From assembly GCA_044226195.1 (NCBI GenBank), contig JBGAHO010000008.1:38972-102971 (forward strand): a stretch of 64,000 bases of DNA, read 5' to 3'. This DNA comes from RPQJ01 sp044226195 (GTDB lineage: Bacteria; Pseudomonadota; Gammaproteobacteria; Steroidobacterales; Steroidobacteraceae). A program made the position numbers and the translations under genes. The notes below the pieces were generated by a model. It was not told where the DNA came from. It saw nothing but the letters and a program-made list of their open reading frames with translations, and did not search any database. Every line of letters starts with the position of its first letter. Within the stretch, counting starts at the first letter, position 1. Shown one piece after another: positions 32,769 through 40,849 of the stretch.

Positions 32769-33743
32769 TCAGAGCGCGACCTCGGCCCGGTTCGAATCCG
32801 GGAAGAAGCGGCAGTTCGCGCGCCGCTGCTGGCCTCGATAGTAGCCCTCGACCGTCACGTTCCAGTAGGCACCGGACTGGCGGGCGTCGCCCACCCGGCG
32901 CACGTCCATGCCGCGCCGCTGGGCTTCATTGCGGCACTGCGCCTCGGCGCGCTGTTGCTGGCCCGGGTTGCCGCTGCCGCCACTGCCGCCCCAGCCGCCG
33001 CCATTGACCCGTTCGAGCACGAAGCGGCCCTGGCACCCGTTGCGCACCCAGACCACGCCGTCGCTGCTGCCCCAGTTGTTCTGGCTGCAGCGGCCGTTGC
33101 TGTAGTCACGCTCGAGCCGCCCGATGTAGCCGCGGTCGATGCGGCACTGCTGGTACTGGCCCGCCGCCGAGCGGCAGTCGATCCGGCCGTTGTTGCTGCC
33201 GCCACCGCCGCCACCGCCCCAGCCGCCACGCACCACCTCGAACTTGGCGCGGCAGCCGTGGTCGACCCACACGCGGTCGCCGCGCTGGCCCCAGCCGCGG
33301 CCCTCCTCGCACTTGGCCTCGGAGTAGCGCTTCACCAGCCGCGCCTTGCCGTCGACCGGCAACTGGCACTCGCGGTACTTGGTGTCGATCGAGGCGCAGT
33401 TGAACTCGAAGTTGTTCGCGCCGCCGCCGTCGTTGCCCCAGCCGAAGCCGTACAGACTGACGTCGCCGCTGCGCGTCTCGACGAAACAGCTGCCGGTGGT
33501 CTCGCGCCCGCGGTAGTCGCGCACCCGCATGTCGATCGACCAGCCGTCGCGGTACTGCTGGTAGTTGCCGGTGGCGAGCACGGTGTAACCGCGGCGGCGC
33601 GCCTCGCTCTCGCAGTTGCTCTTCGCCGAGCGCGTGCCGGGCTGGTCCGCGCCCTTCTGTGAGAATTGAGCCTGTGCCTGGGCCGTGCCGGACAGCATCA
33701 CGAGAGCCGCCAGCACCCCGATCCAGTACATGCGTCGCTTCAT
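32769..33743 (-). CDS. Secreted DUF3011 repeat protein
   Basis: A 324-residue protein with a signal peptide (MKRRMYWIGVLAALVMLSGTAQA). Two DUF3011-type modules are clear: FNCASIDTKYRECQLPV...WVDHGCRAKF and IDCRSAAGQYQQCRI...WVRNGCQGRF, each with paired cysteines, joined by Gly/Trp-rich linkers (GGWGGGGGGG). A Cys-containing region with Arg/Gln-rich sequence flanks them on both sides. Likely a secreted or cell-surface structural or binding protein. It ends the minus-strand pair that begins with the acyl reductase, 17 bp after that gene. Confidence 0.85.
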   Translation of the reverse strand: MKRRMYWIGVLAALVMLSGTAQAQAQFSQKGADQPGTRSAKSNCESEARRRGYTVLATGNYQQYRDGWSIDMRVRDYRGRETTGSCFVETRSGDVSLYGFGWGNDGGGANNFEFNCASIDTKYRECQLPVDGKARLVKRYSEAKCEEGRGWGQRGDRVWVDHGCRAKFEVVRGGWGGGGGGGSNNGRIDCRSAAGQYQQCRIDRGYIGRLERDYSNGRCSQNNWGSSDGVVWVRNGCQGRFVLERVNGGGWGGSGGSGNPGQQQRAEAQCRNEAQRRGMDVRRVGDARQSGAYWNVTVEGYYRGQQRRANCRFFPDSNRAEVAL

Positions 33744-33760
33744 GCTCGAAACCTCGTCCG

Positions 33761-35758
33761 TCACCAGTGGATGCCGCGCATCAGGGATGCAAACAGCATG
33801 GCTTCCTTCGTGGGCGGCCGCTGCGACTCGCCCTCCTTCTTGCCCTGCGCCGCCGCCGAGTCCGGGAACATCCGGTACGCGGAGTTCATCACCACCTCGG
33901 ACAGCTTCGGCATCACGAGGTGCATGATCTCGGCCATCACGCCGAGGCGCGTGGCGATGCGCTGCGGCTTGCGGATGATCGCGTCGGCGATCATGTCCGC
34001 CGCCTCGTCGGGCGAGATGATGGTCGGCATCTCGTCGTACAGCTTGGTCGGCGCGATCATCGGCGTGCGCACCAGCGGCATGTTGATGATGGTGAAGTGC
34101 ACGTTCTCGTCGTGGAACTCGGAGGCGGCACAGCGCGCGAACGACTCGAGCGCGGCCTTCGAGGCCACGTAGGCCGAGAAGCGCGGCGCGTTCGTGAGCA
34201 CGCCGATCGACGACACGTTGATCACGTGGCCGTCCTTGCGCGCCGTCATCGACGGCAGGAAGTTCATCGTCAGGCGCACGCAGGCGAAGTAGTTCAGCTG
34301 CATCGTGCGCTCGAAGTCGTGGAAGCGGTCGTACGACAGCGCGAGCGAGCGGCGGATCGATCGGCCGGCGTTGTTGATCAGTACGTCGACGTGGCCGAAT
34401 TCCTTGAGGATGTCCTTCGCGAGCTTGTCGTTGGCCTCGAGGTCGGTGATGTCGCAGGAATAGGTCTTCGCGAAGCCGCCCGCGTCGGTGATCTTCTGGC
34501 GCACCTCCGCGAGCTTCTCCTCGTCGCGCGCGATGACGACCACCTTGCCGCCGGCCTCGGCGATGCGGATCGCCGCGGCCTCGCCGATGCCCGAGGAACC
34601 GCCGGTGATCACCACGACCTTGCCCTTCACCGCGCCCTTGAGGCTGCGGTCGATGGAGAGGTCCGGGTCGAGGTGGCGCTCCCAGTAGTCCCACAGGCGC
34701 CAGGCGTAGTCCTCGAGCTGCGGCACGCGGATCTTCGCCTTCTCGAGCAGCTTCTGCGTGTCGCTGGCGTCGAAGCGCGTGGGGTAGTTGACGAACTGCA
34801 GCACCGAGCGCGGGATCTGCAGGTCGCGCAGGATCTGGTTGGCGACGTTCTGGATGGGCCTGCTGCGCTCGACCGACTGCGTCACCGGCTCGGGCACCAG
34901 CTGGAAGATCTTCGGGTCGACCCGGAACGCCATCTCGGGTGCGTGCGCGGCGCGCGCGAATACGTTGAGCATCTCGCCGACGCGACGCGGCTTCGGGTCG
35001 GTGAGGTGGAAGCAGCGCCCGTCGAGCCCGGGCTTGTGCGAGAGGTACACCAGCGCGTCGACCACGTAGTCGACCGGCACGACGTTGACGTAGCCGCCCT
35101 CGATGCCGACGAACGGGATCCAGCGCGGCCAGGACTCGCGCACCTTCTGCAGCGCCTTGAAGAAGTAGTACGGCCCGTCGATCTTGTCGATGAAGCCGGT
35201 CTTCGAGTGGCCGACCACCATGCCCGGGCGGTAGACCCGCCACTTGAGGCTGCCGTGGGCGCGCACCATGGCCTCGGAATCGTGCTTGGTGCGGTGATAC
35301 GGATGGTCGAGTTCCTCGGCTTCCTCGAACATGTCCTCCGTGAACGTCCCGCGGTACAGGCCCGCGGCGGCGATGGAGCTGACGAGGTGGAAGCACCTGG
35401 CCTGCACGGCCTCGGCGAACTCGAGCGCCCCGCGCGTGCCGGCGATGTTGGCCTTCTCCATCGCCTCCGCGCTGGCCTCGAGGTCGTACACCGCGCCGAG
35501 GTGGTAGAAATGCTGGACCTTGCCCTTCAGCTTCGCGAGGTCGGCCTTGCCGACGCCCAGCTTCGCCTGGCCGAGATCTCCCTTGATGGGGACGACGCGC
35601 TTGACGCTCTCCTTGCCCCAGAACTCGCGCAGCTCGTCGAGCTTGCCGAGCGACTTCGGGCGGACGAGCACGTAGACCGTGCCTTTGCCGCGCTGCAAAA
35701 GCGACTGCACGAGGAAACGACCGATGAATCCGGTCGCGCCCGTCACGAAATACGTCAT
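33761..35758 (-). CDS. Bidomain fatty acyl-CoA reductase (alcohol-forming, Maqu_2507-like)
   Basis: A 665-residue NADPH-dependent reductase that would take fatty acyl-CoA to fatty alcohol. Two Rossmann domains: the N-terminal one with GATGFIG (7-13) and YHRTK (Tyr154, Lys158), of the acyl reductase/male-sterility type; the C-terminal short-chain dehydrogenase with GGSSGIG (386-392) and YVASK (Tyr530, Lys534). This length and order match the Marinobacter four-electron enzymes such as Maqu_2507. It is divergent from a wax ester synthase gene 119 bp away, supplying that enzyme's alcohol substrate. Confidence 0.88.
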   Translation of the reverse strand: MTYFVTGATGFIGRFLVQSLLQRGKGTVYVLVRPKSLGKLDELREFWGKESVKRVVPIKGDLGQAKLGVGKADLAKLKGKVQHFYHLGAVYDLEASAEAMEKANIAGTRGALEFAEAVQARCFHLVSSIAAAGLYRGTFTEDMFEEAEELDHPYHRTKHDSEAMVRAHGSLKWRVYRPGMVVGHSKTGFIDKIDGPYYFFKALQKVRESWPRWIPFVGIEGGYVNVVPVDYVVDALVYLSHKPGLDGRCFHLTDPKPRRVGEMLNVFARAAHAPEMAFRVDPKIFQLVPEPVTQSVERSRPIQNVANQILRDLQIPRSVLQFVNYPTRFDASDTQKLLEKAKIRVPQLEDYAWRLWDYWERHLDPDLSIDRSLKGAVKGKVVVITGGSSGIGEAAAIRIAEAGGKVVVIARDEEKLAEVRQKITDAGGFAKTYSCDITDLEANDKLAKDILKEFGHVDVLINNAGRSIRRSLALSYDRFHDFERTMQLNYFACVRLTMNFLPSMTARKDGHVINVSSIGVLTNAPRFSAYVASKAALESFARCAASEFHDENVHFTIINMPLVRTPMIAPTKLYDEMPTIISPDEAADMIADAIIRKPQRIATRLGVMAEIMHLVMPKLSEVVMNSAYRMFPDSAAAQGKKEGESQRPPTKEAMLFASLMRGIHW

Positions 35759-35877
35759 CGCGCACTCCCCCTGGTTCGTGCGGTTACCTTAGGGGCCGGC
35801 CGCAGGCAGGTCAACGTGGCAACGACGCCGCGCTCGCCTAAGATGAGGGGGCCGCGACGAGCCGGCCGGAGCCAGCG

Positions 35878-37428
35878 ATGACGCCCCCCAATCACGAGCG
35901 CATGTCCAGCGTCGACACGGCGTGGCTGCGCATGGACACGGCGTCGAACGCGATGATGATCGTCGGCGTCACCACGACCGCCACCCCGCTGCGGCACGAC
36001 GAATTCCGCCGCATGCTCGAGACCCGCTTCCTCTGCTTCCCGCGGTTCCGCCTGCGGCCGGTGCCCGACCCGATCGGCGCGTCGTGGGTCGAGGCCGAGG
36101 ACTTCGACCTCGACGCGCACCTGCTGCGCGTGAAGCTGCCCGCGCCGGGCGGCAAGGCCGAGCTGCAGGCCCTGGTCGCGGAACTGGCCGGGCGACCCCT
36201 GCGTCCCGACCGGCCGATGTGGCAGGTGCACCTGATCGAGGACTACGGCAGCGGCAGCGCGTGGATCCTGCGCATCCACCACTGCTACGCCGACGGCATC
36301 GCGATGATGCGCGTGCTGCTGTCGATGACCGAGCAGGACTGCGCCCCGGCGATGGCCCCGGGCCGGCGCCGCCGCAAGGCCGACGCCAGGCCGCGCCTCG
36401 GCGCGGACCTGCTGCCGCTGCTCAACTGGGTCGACCAGCTATCCCGCCCGGCGAACGACATCCTCGAGAGCGCCCTGGCGGAAGGCGCGAAGCTGCTCGA
36501 GGGCGGGGTGCACAAGCTGTTCCACCCGGAGCAGGCCGCCGCCATCGCGAAGCAGGCCGGCGGCCTCGTCGGCGAGCTCGCGCACGTGCTCGCGCTGCCC
36601 GACGATCCGGACACCCCGTTGCGCGGCACGATGAGCGGCGTGAAGCGCGTGGCCTGGGCCCCGCCGATTCCCCTCGCGGAAGTGAAGGCGGTGGGTCGCG
36701 CGCTCGACTGCACGGTCAACGACGTGGTGATGGCGACGGTGGCCGGCGCGCTCGGCTCGTACCTGCGCGAACGACGGTTCGACACGCGCGAGCTCTCCAT
36801 CCGCGCGTCGGTGCCCGTGAATCTGCGCTCCGCCGAGGAACCGCTCAACCTCGGCAACAAGTTCGGACTGATCTTCGTCGAACTGCCGATCAGCGTGCGC
36901 AATCCGCTGCAGCGCGTGTACGCGATGCACGACACCATGATGGCGCTGAAAGGCTCGCTGCAGCCGCCGATGACGCTGATGGTCCTCGGCCTGATGGGCC
37001 TGCTGCCGGCCGTGGTGCAGGCGCCGGCCATCGAGCTGTTCAGCCGCAAGGGCACGCTCGTCGCCTCCAACGTGCCGGGTCCGCAGGCGCCGCTGTACCT
37101 GTGCGGCCAGCGCATCTCGGAGATGTACTTCTGGGTGCCGCAGAGCGGTTCCATGGGGGTCGGCGTGAGCGTGCTGTCCTACGCCGGCCAGGTGTCCTTC
37201 GGGGTGATCGCGGACGAGGCCCTGATCGCGGACCCGCAGGCCGTGGTGGACCGGTTCGGCCCGGAATTCGAGCGCCTGCTGCTGGCCGTCACCGTGGGGG
37301 CCCTGGCCGGGGGGCGGGAATCGGCCCCGGACGGCCCGGCCCGGCCCGCCAGTCCGCGCAGGAAGCCCGCCAGGAAGACTTCACCGCGGGCCCGGCCACG
37401 GCGCCGGGGCTTAGGCAAAACTACCTAG
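35878..37428 (+). CDS. Wax ester synthase / diacylglycerol acyltransferase (WS/DGAT)
   Basis: A 516-residue acyltransferase that joins acyl-CoA to a fatty alcohol or diacylglycerol, making storage wax esters or triacylglycerol. The catalytic HHxxxDG motif is HHCYADG at 134-140. The family also shows PLRPDRPMWQ (107-116), NDVVMATVAGAL, the VPVNLR strand and SNVPGPQAPLYLCG. The C-terminal about 40 residues are Pro/Arg/Lys-rich and not part of the fold. Starts at ATG 35878; MSSVDTAWL eight codons on is an alternative. Confidence 0.95.
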   Translation: MTPPNHERMSSVDTAWLRMDTASNAMMIVGVTTTATPLRHDEFRRMLETRFLCFPRFRLRPVPDPIGASWVEAEDFDLDAHLLRVKLPAPGGKAELQALVAELAGRPLRPDRPMWQVHLIEDYGSGSAWILRIHHCYADGIAMMRVLLSMTEQDCAPAMAPGRRRRKADARPRLGADLLPLLNWVDQLSRPANDILESALAEGAKLLEGGVHKLFHPEQAAAIAKQAGGLVGELAHVLALPDDPDTPLRGTMSGVKRVAWAPPIPLAEVKAVGRALDCTVNDVVMATVAGALGSYLRERRFDTRELSIRASVPVNLRSAEEPLNLGNKFGLIFVELPISVRNPLQRVYAMHDTMMALKGSLQPPMTLMVLGLMGLLPAVVQAPAIELFSRKGTLVASNVPGPQAPLYLCGQRISEMYFWVPQSGSMGVGVSVLSYAGQVSFGVIADEALIADPQAVVDRFGPEFERLLLAVTVGALAGGRESAPDGPARPASPRRKPARKTSPRARPRRRGLGKTT

Positions 37429-37519
37429 CGGTGGTTTGACGCAAGCAACGGATGCCTTGCAATCGGCGACAATGACGATATCCAGTCCTTACCAGCGGCC
37501 GGTGCCGCAAGAGGTTCCC

Positions 37520-38026
37520 ATGGCTGCGCGCAGGAAAGCTCAGAGGCCCACGTCCACGCTCCGCAAGGCCCGCTCCCAGGCCACCAAGGCACAGGCGCTG
37601 CTGATCGAGAACGTCCAGCAGGTGTGGCTCGCCGGCATGGGCGCGATCGCCCGGGCGCAGAAGGACGGTCCGGGCGCCTTCCAGGACGCCGTGGCCGAAG
37701 GCCTCAAGCTGCTGAACCGTTCGCGCTCGCAGGCGGAGAAGATCATCCGCGACGCGTTCGAGACCGCGCAGTCGCAGATGCAGACGCGCGTGGAGACCGC
37801 GCGTGACCAGGCGAGCGAGACCTGGGACAACCTCGAAGCGCTGTTCCAGAGCCGCGTGCACCGCGCGCTGCGCCAGATCGGCGTGCCGAACGCGGACGAG
37901 ATCCGGCTGCTCAACAAGCGCGTCGCGGAGCTGAACGCGGCGGTGCAGAAGCTGTCGGGCAAGCCGGCGGCCGCGCGCCGTCGGCCGGCGGCCCGGCGCA
38001 AGCGGACCACACGCAAGGCGACCTGA
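37520..38026 (+). CDS. Phasin family protein (PhaF/PhaI-like)
   Basis: A 168-residue granule-associated protein. The phasin helix (about 20-125) includes ALLIENVQQVWLAGMGAIARAQKDGPGAFQDAVAEG and a long amphipathic coiled-coil run. The tail (RRRPAARRKRTTRKAT) is basic and histone-like, as in PhaF, which binds DNA as well as granules. No PHA synthase is nearby, so it may coat wax ester or triacylglycerol inclusions or PHA made elsewhere. ATG 37520 follows an AAGAGG ribosome binding site. Confidence 0.85.
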   Translation: MAARRKAQRPTSTLRKARSQATKAQALLIENVQQVWLAGMGAIARAQKDGPGAFQDAVAEGLKLLNRSRSQAEKIIRDAFETAQSQMQTRVETARDQASETWDNLEALFQSRVHRALRQIGVPNADEIRLLNKRVAELNAAVQKLSGKPAAARRRPAARRKRTTRKAT

Positions 38027-38045
38027 TCCTCCGCAAGGAGGCACG

Positions 38046-39284
38046 ATGCTCGAACTGCAACCGGCCCAGGGCCGACCGCGATTCCGCCAGCACAAGTTCG
38101 GCCTCGCCCTCGCGGGCGGCGGCCCGCTCGGCGCCTTCTACGAAGTCGGCACGCTGCACGCCATCGGCGAGTCGATCGACGGACTGCGCCTCACCGACCT
38201 CGACATGTACTGCGGCGTGAGCTCGGGCGCGATGATCGCCGCCGGGCTCGCGAACGGCTTCGACACCGCCGACATGGGCGTGGTGTTCATCCACAACGCC
38301 TCGCTCGACTACCCGGTGACGCCGGGCCTGTTCCTGCGGCCCGCCCTGCGCGAGTACCTCAAGCGCATCGCGGCGATCCCGGGCCTGCTCGGTCACGTGC
38401 TGGTCGAATACCTGCGCGACCCGGGCAAGGACTGGGCCGAGGCGATCGATCCGCTCGGCCGCCTGCTGCCGACCGGCCTGTGCGACAACCGGCCGTTCGA
38501 GCAGTTCCTCGCGCACCTGTTCTCGACCGGCGGCCGCTCGAACGACTTCCGCAAGCTGCGCCGCCAGCTGTTCATCGTCGCGACCGAACTGAACACCGGC
38601 AGCGGCGTGCGCTTCGGCGAGCCCGGCTTCGACCACGTGCCCATCTCGCGGGCGATCCAGGCGAGCACGGCGCTGCCCGGCCTGTATCCGCCGGTGGAGA
38701 TCGAGGGCCACACCTACGCGGACGGCGCCCTGCTGCGCACGATGAATGCCTCGCTGCTGCTCGATGCGGGCGCGGAACTGGTGATCTGCGTGAACCCGCT
38801 GGTCGCGTTCGACGCGTCCGGCGCGCCGCGGCGCCGTCGCGAGCAGGCGTCGAAGCCGCGCGAGCTGACGCGGGGCGGCCTGCCGATGGTGCTGAGCCAG
38901 ACCTTCCGCGCGATGATCCAGTCGCGCATGAAGGTCGGCATGCGCAACTACGTGCAGGACTACCCGCACACCGACATCATCCTGTTCGAGCCCGATCGCA
39001 GCGACGAGGAGATGTTCTTCCAGAACGTCTTCCGCTACGCGGACCGCAAGCGGCTCGCCGAGCACGCCTACCAGCGCACGCGACGCGACCTCATGCAGCA
39101 CGCCGACGCGCTCAGCCCGATCCTGCATCGCCACGGGCTCGGCCTGCGCCTCGACGTGCTGCGCGACACGCGCCGCACGTTCGTCGACTCGGTGCGCGAG
39201 CGCCGGCGCCGGCAGCAGCCCGTGACCGGGCCGCTGCACAAGGCCCTGGACCGGCTGGAAACGGCGCTGGCGGCTCGCGCCTGA
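38046..39284 (+). CDS. Patatin-like phospholipase
   Basis: A 412-residue patatin-family lipid acyl hydrolase. Oxyanion loop GGGPLGA (24-30), nucleophile Ser59 in GVSSG (57-61) and the catalytic Asp226 in the YADGALL motif form the expected Ser-Asp dyad. The C-terminal region (about 290-410) is helical and Arg-rich. No signal peptide, so it is probably cytoplasmic. Downstream of the phasin by 19 bp, it may mobilise acyl chains from storage lipid or membrane phospholipid; that is inference. Confidence 0.9.
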   Translation: MLELQPAQGRPRFRQHKFGLALAGGGPLGAFYEVGTLHAIGESIDGLRLTDLDMYCGVSSGAMIAAGLANGFDTADMGVVFIHNASLDYPVTPGLFLRPALREYLKRIAAIPGLLGHVLVEYLRDPGKDWAEAIDPLGRLLPTGLCDNRPFEQFLAHLFSTGGRSNDFRKLRRQLFIVATELNTGSGVRFGEPGFDHVPISRAIQASTALPGLYPPVEIEGHTYADGALLRTMNASLLLDAGAELVICVNPLVAFDASGAPRRRREQASKPRELTRGGLPMVLSQTFRAMIQSRMKVGMRNYVQDYPHTDIILFEPDRSDEEMFFQNVFRYADRKRLAEHAYQRTRRDLMQHADALSPILHRHGLGLRLDVLRDTRRTFVDSVRERRRRQQPVTGPLHKALDRLETALAARA

Positions 39285-39288
39285 GGCG

Positions 39289-40023
39289 ATGCGGATCCTC
39301 GGGGTGGACACCGGCGGCGACCGCCGGGGCAAGCGCGCGGAACCCGGGACACTGGGCCACCTGCTCGAGCGCAACGCCGCGCTGCGGGATGTGTTCGCCG
39401 ACGACCCGGCGCGCCAGGCCCGGCTCGTCGAGCTGCAGCGCTGGCAGTCCGCGAGACTGATGAAGTCGCACGACGACCTGCACCGCCACGCGCGCTACCG
39501 CCTGGCGGTCGAGTTCTTCTGCAACGAGCTCTACGCCGCCGGCGACCCGCGGGCGCGCGACCGCGACCTGATCAAGGTGCAGCGGGTCATGGAGAAGCTG
39601 CTGCCTGCCGAGGCGCTGCGCGCGATGTGCCTCGCCATCGAGTTGGAGATCCTCTCGCAGGAGCTGGATGCCGCGGTGGTGTGCGGACTGCCGGCCGGAC
39701 CGCTGACGGTCGAGACCTATGCCGAGGGCTATCGGGCGGCCGGGCGCCGGCCGGACCGGGAGCGGCAGATCCTGCTGATGCTGGAAATCGGCCAGTACCT
39801 CGACCACGTGGTGAAAAAACCCATCGTCCGGGCCCTCGTGAGACTGGCGCGGGGACCCGCTCACGCGGCAGGATTCGGCCTGCTGCAGGAGTTCCTCGAG
39901 CGCGGGCTCAGGGCCTTCGAGGCGATGCGCGGCGCGGACGAGTTCCTCGCGACCATCCGCGAGCGCGAATGGCGCTGGATGGAGCGGCTGTTCGCGGCCA
40001 CGCCGAATCCGTTCGAATACTGA
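39289..40023 (+). CDS. Conserved uncharacterised protein (FFLEELY-motif type)
   Basis: A 244-residue, all-helical soluble protein. The segment YRLAVEFFCNELYAAGDPRARDRDLIKVQRVMEKLLP (about 64-103) matches the signature of bacterial proteins named for an FFLEELY motif, here FFCNELY. No catalytic residues are apparent. It starts 4 bp after the patatin stop, so the two are probably co-expressed; proteins of this kind next to lipid genes have no established role that I know. Confidence 0.7.
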   Translation: MRILGVDTGGDRRGKRAEPGTLGHLLERNAALRDVFADDPARQARLVELQRWQSARLMKSHDDLHRHARYRLAVEFFCNELYAAGDPRARDRDLIKVQRVMEKLLPAEALRAMCLAIELEILSQELDAAVVCGLPAGPLTVETYAEGYRAAGRRPDRERQILLMLEIGQYLDHVVKKPIVRALVRLARGPAHAAGFGLLQEFLERGLRAFEAMRGADEFLATIREREWRWMERLFAATPNPFEY

Positions 40024-40043
40024 GGCTGGCGCACGGTGGGTGG

Positions 40044-40691
40044 ATGAGCGCGAAGGCGGGGAAGAAAAAGAAAAAGCCACCGCCGCGGTGGCGGCGACAC
40101 CTGGTGCAGGCGGAGCTGGAGCTGCCGCCTCCGCCGGCGGGCAGCGTCGCGCCCGGTGCCGCGACGGGCGACCCGCAGGTGTTCGAATCTGAGTTCCTAC
40201 CGGAGTGGTGGCAGCGGCCGCGAGTCGTCGGTGGGCTCGCCGCCTGCGCCCTGCTGCTGGCCGTCGTCGCGGGCTATTCGCTCTACACTGCACAGCGTGA
40301 CCGCGAGCGGGCACGGCATGCCCAGGATGAAGCGCGATCGCTGGTGCTGCGGGCGACGACCGCCGAGCAGCCGCTGCACCTGCGGCCGAATCCGCGCAGC
40401 TTTTCGCAGAACCCCGACGCCACGATCGAGTACCCGAACCCGCCGGAGATGCTCGACGTCTTCCTGTGGGTCGGCTACTCGGACTTCAACGTCTTCTGGG
40501 TCGCGATCGACAAGGTCGACGAGGGCCGCGCGCTGGTCGTCCAGCGCATCACGCCCGACTCGAACAAGGAACTGCGCCTGTCGCTCAACAGCTCGTCGTT
40601 CGGCCCGGGCGAGTACCGCATCCGGCTGCAGGGCTACACCTGGAGCGGTGATCGCGTGGATGCCGGATGGGTGCGACTGCTCGTGCAGTAG
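40044..40691 (+). CDS. Single-TM protein of unknown function
   Basis: A 215-residue protein: a basic Lys/Pro-rich N-terminus (AGKKKKKPPPRWRRH), then one TM helix (GGLAACALLLAVVAGYSLYTA, about 63-83) and an extracytoplasmic domain with beta character (LDVFLWVGYSDFNVFWVAIDKV ... GEYRIRLQGYTWSGDRVDAGWVRLLV). No motif that I recognise. It ends the plus-strand lipid-gene run. It is convergent with the ABC permease gene across a 158-bp gap. Confidence 0.6.
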   Translation: MSAKAGKKKKKPPPRWRRHLVQAELELPPPPAGSVAPGAATGDPQVFESEFLPEWWQRPRVVGGLAACALLLAVVAGYSLYTAQRDRERARHAQDEARSLVLRATTAEQPLHLRPNPRSFSQNPDATIEYPNPPEMLDVFLWVGYSDFNVFWVAIDKVDEGRALVVQRITPDSNKELRLSLNSSSFGPGEYRIRLQGYTWSGDRVDAGWVRLLVQ

Positions 40692-40730
40692 GTGACGTGC
40701 GGTCGAGCGCCGCCGCGCAACGGTTCGCCG

Positions 40731-40760
40731 TGGATCACGCGGTTCCTCCGCGTGATTCAC
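40731..40760. terminator. Hairpin between convergent genes, possible bidirectional terminator
   Basis: ATCACGCGG-TTCCT-CCGCGTGAT (40734-40756) is a perfect 9-bp stem with a 5-base loop, extended to about 13 bp with one wobble. It lies between the ends of two convergent genes. No U-run follows on either strand, so it may act as an RNA 3'-end stabiliser rather than an intrinsic terminator. I saw nothing else in 40692-40849. Confidence 0.45.
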
Positions 40761-40849
40761 GATGCGCGCGAGACCATGAGCGTGGCAGAGACCCGAACGG
40801 GCCTGCTCGCCTCACCGCAACTGCCGCTCTCGCTCGACGGCCAGGAGCA

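Noticed and set aside
33746..35765. 5' extension of the DUF3011 gene frame to 35765
   Set aside because: The frame happens to stay open through the acyl reductase gene, but a signal peptide and normal start occur at 33743.
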